The notes: generated from the sequence alone by a model not told the origin. A stretch of DNA of 17,716 bases from Gemmataceae bacterium (GCA_017853285.1 JAFMJU010000015.1:1-17716); one strand, 5' to 3'. Numbered from the stretch's first letter, positions 7,676 through 16,163 are shown. Numbers and translations are program-made.

Positions 7676-9757
7676 ATGTGGCAATCCAGGTCGCCATACC
7701 CCAAAAAGCAGCGCTACCCCCTCACGGTATGGATGGCGCTGTTTCTGCTGGTACCTGCCGGTCGGGCAGAACCTCCCAAGGAACCGGCCAAAGGGAACCC
7801 CACCGAGTGGGTCCTCAAAAGGGAACCATCGCCGGCCTGGGCTCCACTGCCTGAAAAACCACAGGATGCCAGCAAGGTTCCGCCGGAATGGCTGGAGGAG
7901 CATGGTGAGGTGTATTTGCACAATTCCACCAGGCTGCTGCTTTCTCCCGATGGCACCACCACCACTTCCAGCACGCAAATCATCCGGTTGCTGGGGCGCA
8001 AGGCCATTGCCGCATTGGGAGACCACAGGGATATTGTGTTCGACCCTTCCTTCGAAAAATGCGCCCTCCACCACGCCTTTGTGGTGGGGACCGACGGAAA
8101 ACGGCGGGAACTGGAATCCCGCCACTGTCAGCTACGGGATGTGGTGACCGATTTTGCCGTTTACCAGAACGACAAGCAGGCGATCCTCTCTTTCCCCGGG
8201 CTGCAGGTGGGGGACACCGTGGTGGTCCAGTGGACCACGGTGGGCAAGAACCCGGAATACAAGGGTCACAGTTTCGGGCGATTCACCTTGGGGATGGTTG
8301 GCTTCCCCACCCTGGAAGAGGTGATCAGCCTGGGAGTGCCGGCCGGTCGTAAATTCCGGGCACGGTTGAAAGGCCTGCCGCTGGAACCTTCCAAAAACAC
8401 CAAGGACAGTATCGACTGGATCGAATGGAAAGCCACCCAACTGCCGCCCCTGGAGTTGGAGGACGCCCAATCGGTTGAAACCCGGGACATGGAGCCTGAG
8501 ATCAGTTTTTCCACCTTTGCCTCATGGGACGAGGTGGGAAAATGGCAAGCGAACTTGCGCCCTGATTTGTGGACGGTCACCCCTTCCATTGCAGCCCTGA
8601 TCGACAAGATTTTGGGGCCGAATGGCAAGAATTTGCCCCCTTCAACCAAGGCAGCCAGGCTCGCGCATTGGGTGAAACGCAACATACGGTACCTGTCGGT
8701 GGGGGTTGGCCATCATTTCACGCCCCACAGCCCGGGCGATGTGCTTTCCAACCGTCACGGGGACTGCAAGGATACCGCCCAGTTACTGGTTCTGATGATG
8801 ATCCACGCGGGTTTGAAGGCCGAATTGGCATCACTCGGCGTGAAGGGGGATGGCCAGGTGGATGAGGAAATCCCATCACCCTGGGCCACCCACGCCCTGG
8901 TGAGGGTGACATTGCCCGGAACTGACGGGTCTGGCCCCCAAAACAAGTGGATCGACACCACCGAGGACTTAAGCGGCTGGGATCAACTCAATGAGATGGA
9001 CTCGGACCGCCTCTGTTACCTGGTGGGGCCACAGGGAAACTGCAGGCTGGAACGAACGCCTGCGGCCCAGGCAAAAGACTGCCAGTGGGTGATCCTAAAC
9101 CGGCTGAAGGTTCGCGCGGACGGCTCGGCCAGCCTGAATCGAATTGTCACCGCCACCGGGGAAGCGGCGGTGGGTTACCGCGACGCGTTTCTGGAGGAGC
9201 CCCCGGTTCGCCGCAAACGGTACCTGGAGGAGCAACTGCAGGACCTGGCAAGCCAGGTGACGGTGAAGGGGCTGAAGGTCGATCCCGCCAATTTGGACCT
9301 TTTTGACGCTCCACTGCGTTTTGAAATAGACCTCGAATTGAAAGGGCTTTTCAATCCGCCCGAGGACCCAGGTGATGCCGTGGCGCTTCCATTGACGGAG
9401 CATATCGCCTGGGATACCTGGTTCGGAAAAAAGGTGCGCTTCCCGGCGGGGGATAAGCCACTGAAGCAGGGCCAGCCCCTGCAGGTGGATAGTACCTGGG
9501 TGGTGGAAACTGATAAGGGAGTGACCATTCAGGATTTGCCCGAGGACACCAAAACCATCACCCCATGGGGCAGCCTTTCCCGATCGGCCCAAAGGTTGCC
9601 GGCTGACCAGAATTTGGTGCTGCGTTTCCGCGCGACCCGCCAGCCCGCGGAAGTGCGCGGTCCAGACAGGGAGCAATACCTTCAGTTTTTGGATTCTGCC
9701 CGCGACCTGTGGCAGGCGGTTCTTCCGGTGCAGGTGCGGGAAGCACGAAAGCCCTGA
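7676..9757 (+). CDS. Exported DUF3857/transglutaminase-core protein
   Basis: A 693-residue protein. The ATG at 7676 is preferred to a TTG at 7607 because it opens directly onto a signal peptide: KKQR, then a hydrophobic stretch ending VPAGRA before EPPKE. The ribosome site is weak. The N-terminal half fits DUF3857, with beta-rich segments such as AILSFPGLQVGDTVVVQW. It is followed by a transglutaminase-like core with a complete Cys-His-Asp triad: Cys364 in NRHGDCKDTAQLL, His406 in WATHALVRV, Asp427 in KWIDTTED. The C-terminal half is a beta-rich region usual for this architecture. Family members are exported proteins of unproven substrate; they may cleave or crosslink peptides in the envelope. 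The gene diverges from hpnC-hpnD and converges on csrA. The domain call is strong, the physiological role unknown. Confidence 0.9.
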   Translation: MWQSRSPYPKKQRYPLTVWMALFLLVPAGRAEPPKEPAKGNPTEWVLKREPSPAWAPLPEKPQDASKVPPEWLEEHGEVYLHNSTRLLLSPDGTTTTSSTQIIRLLGRKAIAALGDHRDIVFDPSFEKCALHHAFVVGTDGKRRELESRHCQLRDVVTDFAVYQNDKQAILSFPGLQVGDTVVVQWTTVGKNPEYKGHSFGRFTLGMVGFPTLEEVISLGVPAGRKFRARLKGLPLEPSKNTKDSIDWIEWKATQLPPLELEDAQSVETRDMEPEISFSTFASWDEVGKWQANLRPDLWTVTPSIAALIDKILGPNGKNLPPSTKAARLAHWVKRNIRYLSVGVGHHFTPHSPGDVLSNRHGDCKDTAQLLVLMMIHAGLKAELASLGVKGDGQVDEEIPSPWATHALVRVTLPGTDGSGPQNKWIDTTEDLSGWDQLNEMDSDRLCYLVGPQGNCRLERTPAAQAKDCQWVILNRLKVRADGSASLNRIVTATGEAAVGYRDAFLEEPPVRRKRYLEEQLQDLASQVTVKGLKVDPANLDLFDAPLRFEIDLELKGLFNPPEDPGDAVALPLTEHIAWDTWFGKKVRFPAGDKPLKQGQPLQVDSTWVVETDKGVTIQDLPEDTKTITPWGSLSRSAQRLPADQNLVLRFRATRQPAEVRGPDREQYLQFLDSARDLWQAVLPVQVREARKP

Positions 9758-10060
9758 ATCGAGCCCGCACCCCTACCCGAAAGGGATTCAACCCAAAGGA
9801 AAAGGCTTGCAAAAAAAGAACTGCCCGAGGAATCCGGCGCCGTCGCCACCTGGGGAAGCCTTTCCAGGACGGCGAGGATGGAAACCTCGGGTCAGAAGTT
9901 CTTGGCGCGCCACCAGGGTCTGGTTTCCTCCACCAGGTTTTGGGGAAGGGTGGGCGGCCGATTTGTGCGAGTGACGGATGTGGCGCGGGACCGGAAAGCG
10001 AAAAACCGCTTTTCCGGGTCCTCAAGCCTTGGGGATCAGATCAATCAGACCCCTTGAAAA
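9758..10060. other. Noncoding gap between convergent genes
   Basis: The 303 bases between the transglutaminase-like gene and csrA hold no convincing gene. Frames that cross it are Arg/Pro/Gly-rich, lack ribosome sites and overlap real genes at their ends. The only structure I see is the hairpin at 9988-10021. Confidence 0.6.
9988..10021. terminator. Possible bidirectional terminator hairpin
   Basis: GGACC-GGAAA-GCG (9988-10000) pairs with CGC-TTTT-CCGGGTCC (10007-10021), about 13 pairs with two single-base bulges. It sits between the 3' ends of the transglutaminase-like gene and csrA. Neither side has a clear U-tract, so a termination role is inferred from position and stem strength only. 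Confidence 0.35.
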
Positions 10061-10255
10061 TCAACGCCGTGTCGTGGGAGCCACCGGGGCCTCCTCCTCG
10101 GGTTTCCCCGGGAGCAGTTCCTGGCGATAGATTGCCACATCCCGAGGGGCCTCGATGCCAAGACGGATCTTGCCGCGGTCGATGTCCACCACCGTGATGC
10201 AAATCTGGTCGCCGATGAAGATTTTCTCTCCCAATTTTCGGCTCAGGACCAGCAT
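10061..10255 (-). CDS. csrA: Carbon storage regulator CsrA (RNA-binding translational regulator)
   Basis: A 64-residue dimeric RNA-binding protein that binds GGA motifs in mRNA leaders and alters translation or stability. The start MLVLSRKLGEKIFIGD and the segment GKIRLGIEAPRDVAIYR are diagnostic. The main RNA-contact residues known from E. coli CsrA are present at the same positions: Leu4, Arg6 and Arg44. The short tail after residue 47 is Pro/Glu/Arg-rich and variable, as usual. The ATG at 10255 is chosen over an upstream in-frame ATG at 10303 because of the canonical N-terminus and a strong AGGAGGG site seven bases before it. The gene has no flagellar neighbours, unlike many bacterial csrA loci. 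Its leader contains a GGA-loop hairpin, suggesting autoregulation. Confidence 0.97.
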   Translation of the reverse strand: MLVLSRKLGEKIFIGDQICITVVDIDRGKIRLGIEAPRDVAIYRQELLPGKPEEEAPVAPTTRR

Positions 10256-10262
10256 GTCGCCA

Positions 10263-10269
10263 CCCTCCT
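10263..10269 (-). promoter_or_regulatory. csrA ribosome binding site containing a GGA
   Basis: On the minus strand this reads AGGAGGG, seven bases before the csrA ATG. It fixes the start of a 64-residue CsrA. Its GGA (10266-10268) is also a possible CsrA contact site. Confidence 0.8.
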
Positions 10270-10350
10270 GATTGCGATGCCGCCTCGAGGCAAGACTGCG
10301 CAAACATACGCTTCAAAGAGGATTGGGAAGTGCATTCGGCCCATTTTTTG

Positions 10351-10369
10351 GCCAGCCCGTCCGGCTGGC
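10351..10369 (-). promoter_or_regulatory. csrA leader hairpin presenting GGA in its loop
   Basis: On the csrA strand the sequence is stem GCCAGCC, loop GGACG, stem GGCTGGC: seven perfect pairs with the GGA triplet unpaired in the apical loop. This is the form of high-affinity CsrA sites. It lies about 96-114 bases upstream of the csrA start, provided the transcript begins beyond 10369, which I cannot determine. The region 10256-10488 is shared with the divergent TIGR03067 gene; nothing else in it was recognised. Confidence 0.45.
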
Positions 10370-10488
10370 ACCTGTTACGACCGGCACACCCCGCAGACTG
10401 GGGCTGACCGGAAACCTGACGGGTGGCATCCCACACCCCGGCATGGTTGAATCGTGGTACGGATTTTCAAAAAAACTGGAGAAACGAC

Positions 10489-11025
10489 ATGACCACCCGC
10501 AGGGGAATCATTCCGGCGACGCTTGTGATGGGCCTTTCCCTGATCTCCGCCACCCTAGGTTTCTCCCAGGAACCCAAAAAGGAACCAAAGACGGAGGCCC
10601 AGGATTCACCGAAATCCCTCGCCCCTTTCCAGGGCCTGTGGCAGTTGGACCGGGTGGAGGCGGATGGCCGCGCGCTTCCCAAGGACCTTTTTGGCTCCGC
10701 CACACTGGATTTGCAGGGCCTGAAATACGAATTGGTGCGCAAAACCAGCAAGGAAACCAAGGTAAAAGGCACCCTTTCAATTCCCGATGCCAAGTCCCCC
10801 GATTCCCAAAACGGCAAAGACAAGGCATCTGGAGCCGAACTGATTGCCGTGGACATCGTTCCGCAATCGGAGGGGGGACCGCTGGAAACCCAAAAAGCCG
10901 TTTTCGCCCTGATAGGGGACAAACTCCACCTGTGCTCCGGGCCTCCGGGTATCGCACGCCCGGCCAGCCTGAACACCAATGCCCGCGAGAATGTCACCCT
11001 GATGATTTTCAGCAGGAAAAAATAA
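10489..11025 (+). CDS. Exported TIGR03067-domain protein
   Basis: A 178-residue protein. The ATG at 10489 is chosen for its GGAGA site six bases upstream and because it starts a signal peptide: TTRRG, a hydrophobic core to about residue 24, likely cleavage after GFSQ before EPKKE. The rest fits the planctomycete TIGR03067 domain: an opening FQGLWQLDRVEADGRALP, a middle with strand-like segments, and an ending GDKLHLCSGPPGIARPAS followed by VTLMIFSRKK. The family has no established function; a small secreted beta-barrel (lipocalin-like) fold is my inference. Its TAA stop overlaps the ATG of the gamma-glutamyltransferase gene by one base (TAATG), so the two are probably cotranscribed and translationally coupled. 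Confidence 0.85.
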   Translation: MTTRRGIIPATLVMGLSLISATLGFSQEPKKEPKTEAQDSPKSLAPFQGLWQLDRVEADGRALPKDLFGSATLDLQGLKYELVRKTSKETKVKGTLSIPDAKSPDSQNGKDKASGAELIAVDIVPQSEGGPLETQKAVFALIGDKLHLCSGPPGIARPASLNTNARENVTLMIFSRKK

Positions 11026-12707
11026 TGATTTGCTCACCCATCCTGGTAGCGCACCTGGTATTCCCGTTACTCCTTTCCCAATCATCGGAAACGCAGCGTC
11101 CCTATGCGAAACGGGCTGTGGTCAGCGTGTCCCGCCCAGCCAGCGAGGTGGGGATTCGCATCCTGCGGGAAGGGGGAAACGCGGTGGATGCCGCCATCGC
11201 CACCGCCTTCGCGCTGGCAGTGACCCACCCCCAGGCGGGGAATATCGCCGGCGGCGGGTTCATGGTGGTGGCTCCGCCGGAGGGAGGTCCGGGGTTCCAA
11301 AACGCCAAGGTGGTGGATTTCCGGGAAACCGCGCCGGCAAAAGCAACCGCCACCATGTTCGAGCCGAAGGAAAGCGTCCGCACCACCAAGGGGGTCGGTG
11401 TCCCCGGGACCGTGGCGGGCCTGGAACTTGCCCACAAACGATGGGGCAAATTGCCTTGGGCACGGCTGGTGGAACCGGCGGTCACCCTCGCCCGGAATGG
11501 ATTCCCGGTGGAGAAATCCCTGGCAGCCTCCCTCAACAAGGTTTTGCCGGAAACCGTGAAGGCCCACCCGGAGTTTCACAAAGTTTTCAGCAAACCGGCG
11601 GGCGGTGAATGGAAAACCAACGATGAATTGAAGCTTCCCGAACTGGCCAGCGCCCTGGAAGCCATTCGGGAAAGGGGAGCCGCCGGCTTTTACACCGGCA
11701 AAGTGGCGGATCTGCTGGTTGCCGAGATGGAAAGGACCGGAGGCCTGATTTCCCGGGAGGACCTGGCCAACTACCGGGCGGAGCTGCGCGATCCCATCCG
11801 GGTGAAGTTCAGGGGTTATGAAATATTGGCGGCCCCACCCCCCAGCTCGGGAGGGGTATGCCTATCACTCATCCTTGGGATGCTGGAAACCCGGCCGGCC
11901 AGGAAGGGCGATCGGCTTGACCCCGACAACATTCATTTCCTGGCTGAAACCATGCGGCGGGCCTACCGTGAAAGGGCCCGCTGGCTGGGAGACCCGGCTT
12001 TTGCACCATTGCCGCCGGAACTGCTGACCCCCTCCTTCGCGGCGAAACTTGCCTCCACCATCCAAAGGGATCGGGCCACCCCCAGCGGATCACTTGCTGG
12101 CGACATCCCACTGGCCGCCGAGGGGGACAGCACCACCCACCTATCGGTGCTGGATGAAAGCGGATTCGCGGTCAGCATGACCACCACACTGGAGGAAACA
12201 TACGGCTCCCGCGTGGTGGTTCCAGGTGGCGGTTTCCTGCTCAACAACGAGATGGGAGATTTCAACCGCGTGCCCGGCCGCACGGACATCTCGGGAAATA
12301 TCGGCACTCCCGCCAATTTGGTGGCCCCGGGGAAACGGATGCTCAGCTCCCAGTGCCCGGTGGTGGTGATCCGTGATGGAAAAGTTCGCGCCATCACAGG
12401 CAGCCCCGGTGGGCGCACCATCCCCAACACGGTCGCACAGGTGCTTTGGAACCTTTTGGAATGGGATATGGGTGCGCGGCAGGCGGTCGACACACCGCGC
12501 ATCCACCACCAGTGGTTCCCGGACCAGATCCGTCTCGAAGGGGCCACCTCCCGGCAGCGGATCAATCTCACCAGGGAACTAATGAAGAGGGGCCACAAGG
12601 TGGTGAACGCCACCCAGGGGGATGCCCACACCATTTGGGTGGATGCCAATGGCAAAATCTGGGCCGCGGCTGACAGGCGGATCGAGGGAGCCGCTTCAGG
12701 CGAATAA
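11025..12707 (+). CDS. ggt: Gamma-glutamyltransferase (gamma-glutamyl hydrolase/transpeptidase)
   Basis: A 560-residue protein that hydrolyses or transfers the gamma-glutamyl group of glutathione and related amides. It starts with a short signal peptide (hydrophobic through about residue 19), so the enzyme is exported. Key residues are visible: Arg100 in VDFRETAPAKAT (equivalent to the substrate-binding Arg of the E. coli enzyme), the autoprocessing site DSTTHLSV with Thr370 as the future N-terminal nucleophile of the small subunit, the Asn-Asn-Glu motif FLLNNEMGDF, and the oxyanion glycines in GSPGGRTIPN (Gly462, Gly463). Length and domain order are normal, so an active heterodimer is expected. 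The in-frame upstream extension to 10272 is rejected because it overlaps the whole TIGR03067 gene. The gene is coupled to that gene and converges on lctP, leaving only 13 bases between them. Confidence 0.95.
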   Translation: MICSPILVAHLVFPLLLSQSSETQRPYAKRAVVSVSRPASEVGIRILREGGNAVDAAIATAFALAVTHPQAGNIAGGGFMVVAPPEGGPGFQNAKVVDFRETAPAKATATMFEPKESVRTTKGVGVPGTVAGLELAHKRWGKLPWARLVEPAVTLARNGFPVEKSLAASLNKVLPETVKAHPEFHKVFSKPAGGEWKTNDELKLPELASALEAIRERGAAGFYTGKVADLLVAEMERTGGLISREDLANYRAELRDPIRVKFRGYEILAAPPPSSGGVCLSLILGMLETRPARKGDRLDPDNIHFLAETMRRAYRERARWLGDPAFAPLPPELLTPSFAAKLASTIQRDRATPSGSLAGDIPLAAEGDSTTHLSVLDESGFAVSMTTTLEETYGSRVVVPGGGFLLNNEMGDFNRVPGRTDISGNIGTPANLVAPGKRMLSSQCPVVVIRDGKVRAITGSPGGRTIPNTVAQVLWNLLEWDMGARQAVDTPRIHHQWFPDQIRLEGATSRQRINLTRELMKRGHKVVNATQGDAHTIWVDANGKIWAAADRRIEGAASGE

Positions 12708-12720
12708 ACCCATTCACCTG

Positions 12721-14487
12721 TTATCCAACCGATTCCGGCACATGGGGCACCAGCACCGAGAAAAACGGGACATACGCTTGCAGCATCACCAAGGCCCCCA
12801 CCAGGGCCGCCAGCGCCACCGAATAGACGACCACGATCCTGAAAATGCGGGCCTCCTGGCCTAATTGGTTCGTGGCGGCGGTGGCGACGACGATGGACTG
12901 GGCGTCGATCATTTTGCCCATCACGCCGCCGGTGCTGTTGGAGGCACATACCAGCACTTGGGCTTGCCCGGCATCCAAACCGGACATGTAACCCTGGCTG
13001 TGCAGTTCCAGCGCTGTCAATTTTTGCAGGCTGCCAAACAAGGCATTGCTTCCGGAATCGCTGCCGGTCAAAAACACCCCGAGCCAGCCGAGCATGGCCG
13101 CGAAAAAGGGATACAGAAATCCGGTCTGGGCGAACGCGTGGCCCAGAGTGGCATCCATTCCCGCGTATTTGGTCACCGCCGCAAGGCCCAGCATGAAGGC
13201 GATGGTGGGCAGAGGCTCAGTCATCTGCACCGCGGTAACCCGGATCGAACGCCCCACCTGGGAGGGTGTCGCCCCCAGAACCAGGGCCGAAAGGGCAAAA
13301 GCTGCCAGGACCGAGGTCCCCGAAGCGGTCAGCCAGCGAAAATCAAACACCGCCTTTTCCCGTTCATCGGGTTTGGAGCGCATTTTCTCATCACGCTGCA
13401 CGCCGAGATGGAGTTTGCCAAGCGGCACCTGGATTCTGGAAGGGATGCCGCCTGCCAATTCAATCGGTTTCTTTTCCTCCACCTGCCGCAGGTACCCGGC
13501 CCCCATGAGGAAAACGGACATCAACAAAAACGGCATCCAGGCGCGCACCCAGGGCCAGGCCCCCCTTGGCTCCTCACCCTTCAGCCCGCCTGGCTGGTTC
13601 CAGGCCCCCCTCCTTGGCGGGTCCCGCATGACAGGCGGAGTCCAAAACCGCAGGAAAACGCCGGTGACGCCCAGCGAGAAGATACCCCCGCCAATATCCG
13701 TCAAGGGATACAGTTCACCAAAACCATGCAGATGGGCAGTCGCGAAGAAGTACTGGAAGGCCCCGAAGCTTCCGCCCGCCACCAGCAGGGCGGGCCAGAT
13801 AGCCATCAGGTCACGGAAGGTGCAAACCCTGGCAAGCATCACCGCCGGCACGAACACCGAAAAAAAGGGTAGCTGGTGCCCCGCCATCACGCTCAGCGTG
13901 GGGGTGTCGATTCCTGTCACGGAATGGAGTGTGACCAAGGGCACGCCGAGGCTGCCGTAGGCCACGGGTGAGGTATTGGCGATCAGGCAAAGCACAGCGG
14001 CCTCGATCGGTGGGAATCCCAGCCCCACGAGGATGGCGCCACAAATGGCCACCGGGGCCCCGAATCCCGCCGCCCCTTCCAGAAAAGCCCCGAAACAAAA
14101 ACTGACCAACACCGCCTGCAGCCGGGGGTCGGAAGAGACCCGGCCCACGCTGGCGCGCACCAGTTCAAAGGCGCCCGTTTCCACCGTGAGGTTGTAAAGC
14201 AGCAGACCGGCAAAAACAGTCAGGCCGATTGGCATGAGGCCGAAAAGCGCCCCCTGGGCGAAGGCCAGGAGGCCCAGATCCAGTGGCATTCCCCACACCA
14301 GCACCGCCAGCACAAGGGCGGCCACCGTGCCGGCAAGACCGGCCAACGGGGCGCGCATGCGGGCGAAAACCAGGCAATACAGCAAAACCAGCACAGGCAA
14401 GGCCGCCGCGAAGGTGGACAAGGCGGCCGTGCCGGTCCAACCCAGTCCCGCCAGGGGATCCAAACGCTGGACAAATAGCGCATCCAT
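12721..14487 (-). CDS. lctP: L-lactate permease (LctP family)
   Basis: A 588-residue integral inner-membrane protein, expected to take up L-lactate (and perhaps D-lactate or glycolate) by proton symport. The ATG at 14487 matches the family N-terminus (MDALFVQRLDPLAGLGWTGT); the frame extends further upstream but without homology. Family motifs are clear: FCFGAFLEGAAGFGAPVAI, LIANTSPVAYGSLGVP, GSDSGSNALFGSLQKLTA and STGGVMGKMIDAQSIVVA, the last two in the C-terminal half. Twelve or more hydrophobic segments are visible. It is somewhat longer than the 551-residue E. coli protein. The extra length is probably the charged hydrophilic stretch about two-thirds along, between LRQVEEKKP and FDFRWLTASG. 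No lactate dehydrogenase gene is adjacent. It diverges from cbiQ across 150 bases with no recognised operator. Confidence 0.95.
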   Translation of the reverse strand: MDALFVQRLDPLAGLGWTGTAALSTFAAALPVLVLLYCLVFARMRAPLAGLAGTVAALVLAVLVWGMPLDLGLLAFAQGALFGLMPIGLTVFAGLLLYNLTVETGAFELVRASVGRVSSDPRLQAVLVSFCFGAFLEGAAGFGAPVAICGAILVGLGFPPIEAAVLCLIANTSPVAYGSLGVPLVTLHSVTGIDTPTLSVMAGHQLPFFSVFVPAVMLARVCTFRDLMAIWPALLVAGGSFGAFQYFFATAHLHGFGELYPLTDIGGGIFSLGVTGVFLRFWTPPVMRDPPRRGAWNQPGGLKGEEPRGAWPWVRAWMPFLLMSVFLMGAGYLRQVEEKKPIELAGGIPSRIQVPLGKLHLGVQRDEKMRSKPDEREKAVFDFRWLTASGTSVLAAFALSALVLGATPSQVGRSIRVTAVQMTEPLPTIAFMLGLAAVTKYAGMDATLGHAFAQTGFLYPFFAAMLGWLGVFLTGSDSGSNALFGSLQKLTALELHSQGYMSGLDAGQAQVLVCASNSTGGVMGKMIDAQSIVVATAATNQLGQEARIFRIVVVYSVALAALVGALVMLQAYVPFFSVLVPHVPESVG

Positions 14488-14637
14488 TGAGACCGGCCCA
14501 CCCAATACCGCTAGGTTTCGAACAGCGCCCGGCAGAACCAAAGCGCGGGCCAGATTGTAAACTGCAATCAGGGATGTACCAAACCGCAATCCCCCATCAA
14601 TCCCGGCAAGACGGCTATCTGGACGGCCCCTGACACC

Positions 14638-15420
14638 ATGTTTGGTTTCGACCTGGAAAACCCGATCCATCAGGAATCCGCCTGGATGCGCCAGGTACAA
14701 CCCGGCACCCGACTGGTGATCAGCCTGACAGGGACTTTCCTGATAGCCGCGGTCGATCACCACAGCCCCTTGGCTTTGATCGGCTTGTTCGCCGCCACCC
14801 TTGTGGTCGGCCGGGGAGTCAGTTTGCGTTGGATCACAAGCCACCTGCTGGGTCTGGCTGGTTTGGCGATGTTTTTTTCCCTGCCGCTGGCGTGGCTGGG
14901 CCCGGGGAACCCCTCAGGGCCCCTGGCTCTTAGGGCCGAGGGGATTCGCTTGGGGTTATCCATCCTGCTGAAGGCATGTGCCATCCTCATCTGGAACTGG
15001 GTGTGGCTACTGGGGATCGGGCCCCGGCAATGGCGTCATGGGGCCCGACAGGTCCATGTCCCGGCCCGGTTGGCGGAAGTGGGCTGGTTGATGGGCGCAT
15101 CCATCGGCATTGTCAGGAGGGAACTCCGGCAAATGCGGTTGGCCCTGCGTCTGCGCGGGGGGCGGATCACCCCTGGCCGGCGAGGTTATCACCTGCTGGC
15201 CAATCTGCTGGGTATGACCCTCTGGCGCTCGTCTGGCCATGCCGAGAAAATCGCGGTGGCCAGGGCGCTGCGTTGCGAGGGACCTGGTGAAAGCGTGCCC
15301 GGCCTGGGTTGGCGGCAGTGGGCCCTCGCCCTGGCAAGCCTGGCGCCCCTGGGGTTGCTCGCGGTCGCGGGCAGGTGGAAAAACAGTTGGCTACAAAACG
15401 GATGGGGGTACTGGATTTGA
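14638..15420 (+). CDS. cbiQ: CbiQ/EcfT-like transmembrane component of an energy-coupling-factor transporter
   Basis: A 260-residue membrane protein with about five hydrophobic segments (roughly residues 25-58, 67-87, 103-126, 146-158 and 228-244). Between the last two lies the charged cytoplasmic region typical of CbiQ/EcfT, with two short Arg-containing coupling motifs (LALRLRGGR near 168-176 and VARALRCEG near 207-215). In the family these helices contact the ATPases. The partner ATPase gene follows with an overlap of 19 bases (or 4, if its alternative TTG start is used), so the pair is an operon. No substrate-binding S component or CbiM/CbiN is in the window, so the cargo (cobalt, nickel or a vitamin) cannot be named. 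The ATG at 14638 has only a poor ribosome site. Confidence 0.82.
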   Translation: MFGFDLENPIHQESAWMRQVQPGTRLVISLTGTFLIAAVDHHSPLALIGLFAATLVVGRGVSLRWITSHLLGLAGLAMFFSLPLAWLGPGNPSGPLALRAEGIRLGLSILLKACAILIWNWVWLLGIGPRQWRHGARQVHVPARLAEVGWLMGASIGIVRRELRQMRLALRLRGGRITPGRRGYHLLANLLGMTLWRSSGHAEKIAVARALRCEGPGESVPGLGWRQWALALASLAPLGLLAVAGRWKNSWLQNGWGYWI

Positions 15421-16163
15421 ATTCGCCCCCCCGGCCATTCGATATCGAACTGGAAGGCCTTTGCGCCGGCCATTCTGCCAGCGCTTACCTGCGCGGGGTG
15501 GACTGGCGTGTGGCGCCCGGCCAACGGGTCGGACTGGTTGGGCCCAATGGGGCGGGAAAAACTACGCTTCTTCTCACTTTGGCTGGGGTGCTTCCCCCTA
15601 AATCCGGCCGCGCCCTTGTTGGCGGGATGGATCTTTCCAACCAGGCTTCACGGCGGAAAGTGCCCGGGGTGCTGGGTCTGGTGATGCAGGACCCGGATGA
15701 CCAATTGCTCGAAACCTCCGTCTGGGATGATGTCGCCCTCGGACCAACTTGCCAGGGCTTGCCAGCCGCCGAGGTGAAGTCCCGTGTCGAGGCGGCAATC
15801 GCCGCCACTGGGTTGGACGCCCATTTGGACCGTGTGCCGCAGCGACTTTCAGTCGGCGAGAAGAAACGGGTGGCCCTGGCGGGGGTCTTGGCGCGCAAGC
15901 CCGACATCATCCTCCTGGACGAACCAACCGCCGGTCTCGACCCGCGCGGCCGCCGGGAACTGATCCAACTGCTGAAGGGCCTTTCTGCGACACTGGTGAT
16001 CGCCACCCACGATCTCGAATTGGTGCTGGATCTGTGCAACCTGGCCACGGTGCTGGATGCGGGTCTCGTGGTGAAAACCGGGCCCCCGGCCACGCTACTG
16101 GCCGACCAGGCCCTGATGGAATCCAATGGCCTCGAAGTTCCCTGGCCGCTTCGGTCCCGGTGA
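15402..16163 (+). CDS. cbiO: CbiO/EcfA-like ATPase of an energy-coupling-factor transporter
   Basis: A 253-residue ABC ATPase that powers the preceding CbiQ/EcfT protein. All ATPase motifs are present: Walker A GPNGAGKTT (Lys53), Q-loop MQDPDDQL (Gln96), signature LSVGEKKR (about 149-156), Walker B IILLDEPTAGLDP (Asp173, Glu174) and H-loop THDLEL. The QDPDDQL form of the Q-loop is characteristic of CbiO/EcfA. The signature has Val where Gly is commonest. The start is uncertain between the ATG at 15402 and a TTG at 15417, whose TTGA would overlap the cbiQ stop and which has a GGGGG stretch upstream. Only one ATPase gene is present, so a homodimer, as in CbiO systems, is likely. Confidence 0.92.
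   Translation: MGVLDLNSPPRPFDIELEGLCAGHSASAYLRGVDWRVAPGQRVGLVGPNGAGKTTLLLTLAGVLPPKSGRALVGGMDLSNQASRRKVPGVLGLVMQDPDDQLLETSVWDDVALGPTCQGLPAAEVKSRVEAAIAATGLDAHLDRVPQRLSVGEKKRVALAGVLARKPDIILLDEPTAGLDPRGRRELIQLLKGLSATLVIATHDLELVLDLCNLATVLDAGLVVKTGPPATLLADQALMESNGLEVPWPLRSR

Noticed and set aside
9709..10197. Possible 162-residue gene across the transglutaminase-csrA gap
   Set aside because: Composition is Gly/Pro/Arg-rich, no ribosome site is seen, and it overlaps both real genes.
10344..10369. T-run next to a strong hairpin, considered as a terminator
   Set aside because: The T-run lies 5' of the stem on the plus strand and is an A-run on the minus strand, so it is in the wrong place for either direction.
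10272..11024. N-terminal extension of gamma-glutamyltransferase by 251 codons
   Set aside because: It covers the divergent promoter region and the TIGR03067 gene; the signal peptide begins at 11025.
12865..13960. Two overlapping plus-strand frames opposite the lactate permease
   Set aside because: They are His/Pro/Arg-rich shadows of a conserved transporter.
14488..14844. N-terminal extension of the lactate permease
   Set aside because: It overlaps cbiQ and shows no permease homology; the family N-terminus begins at 14487.
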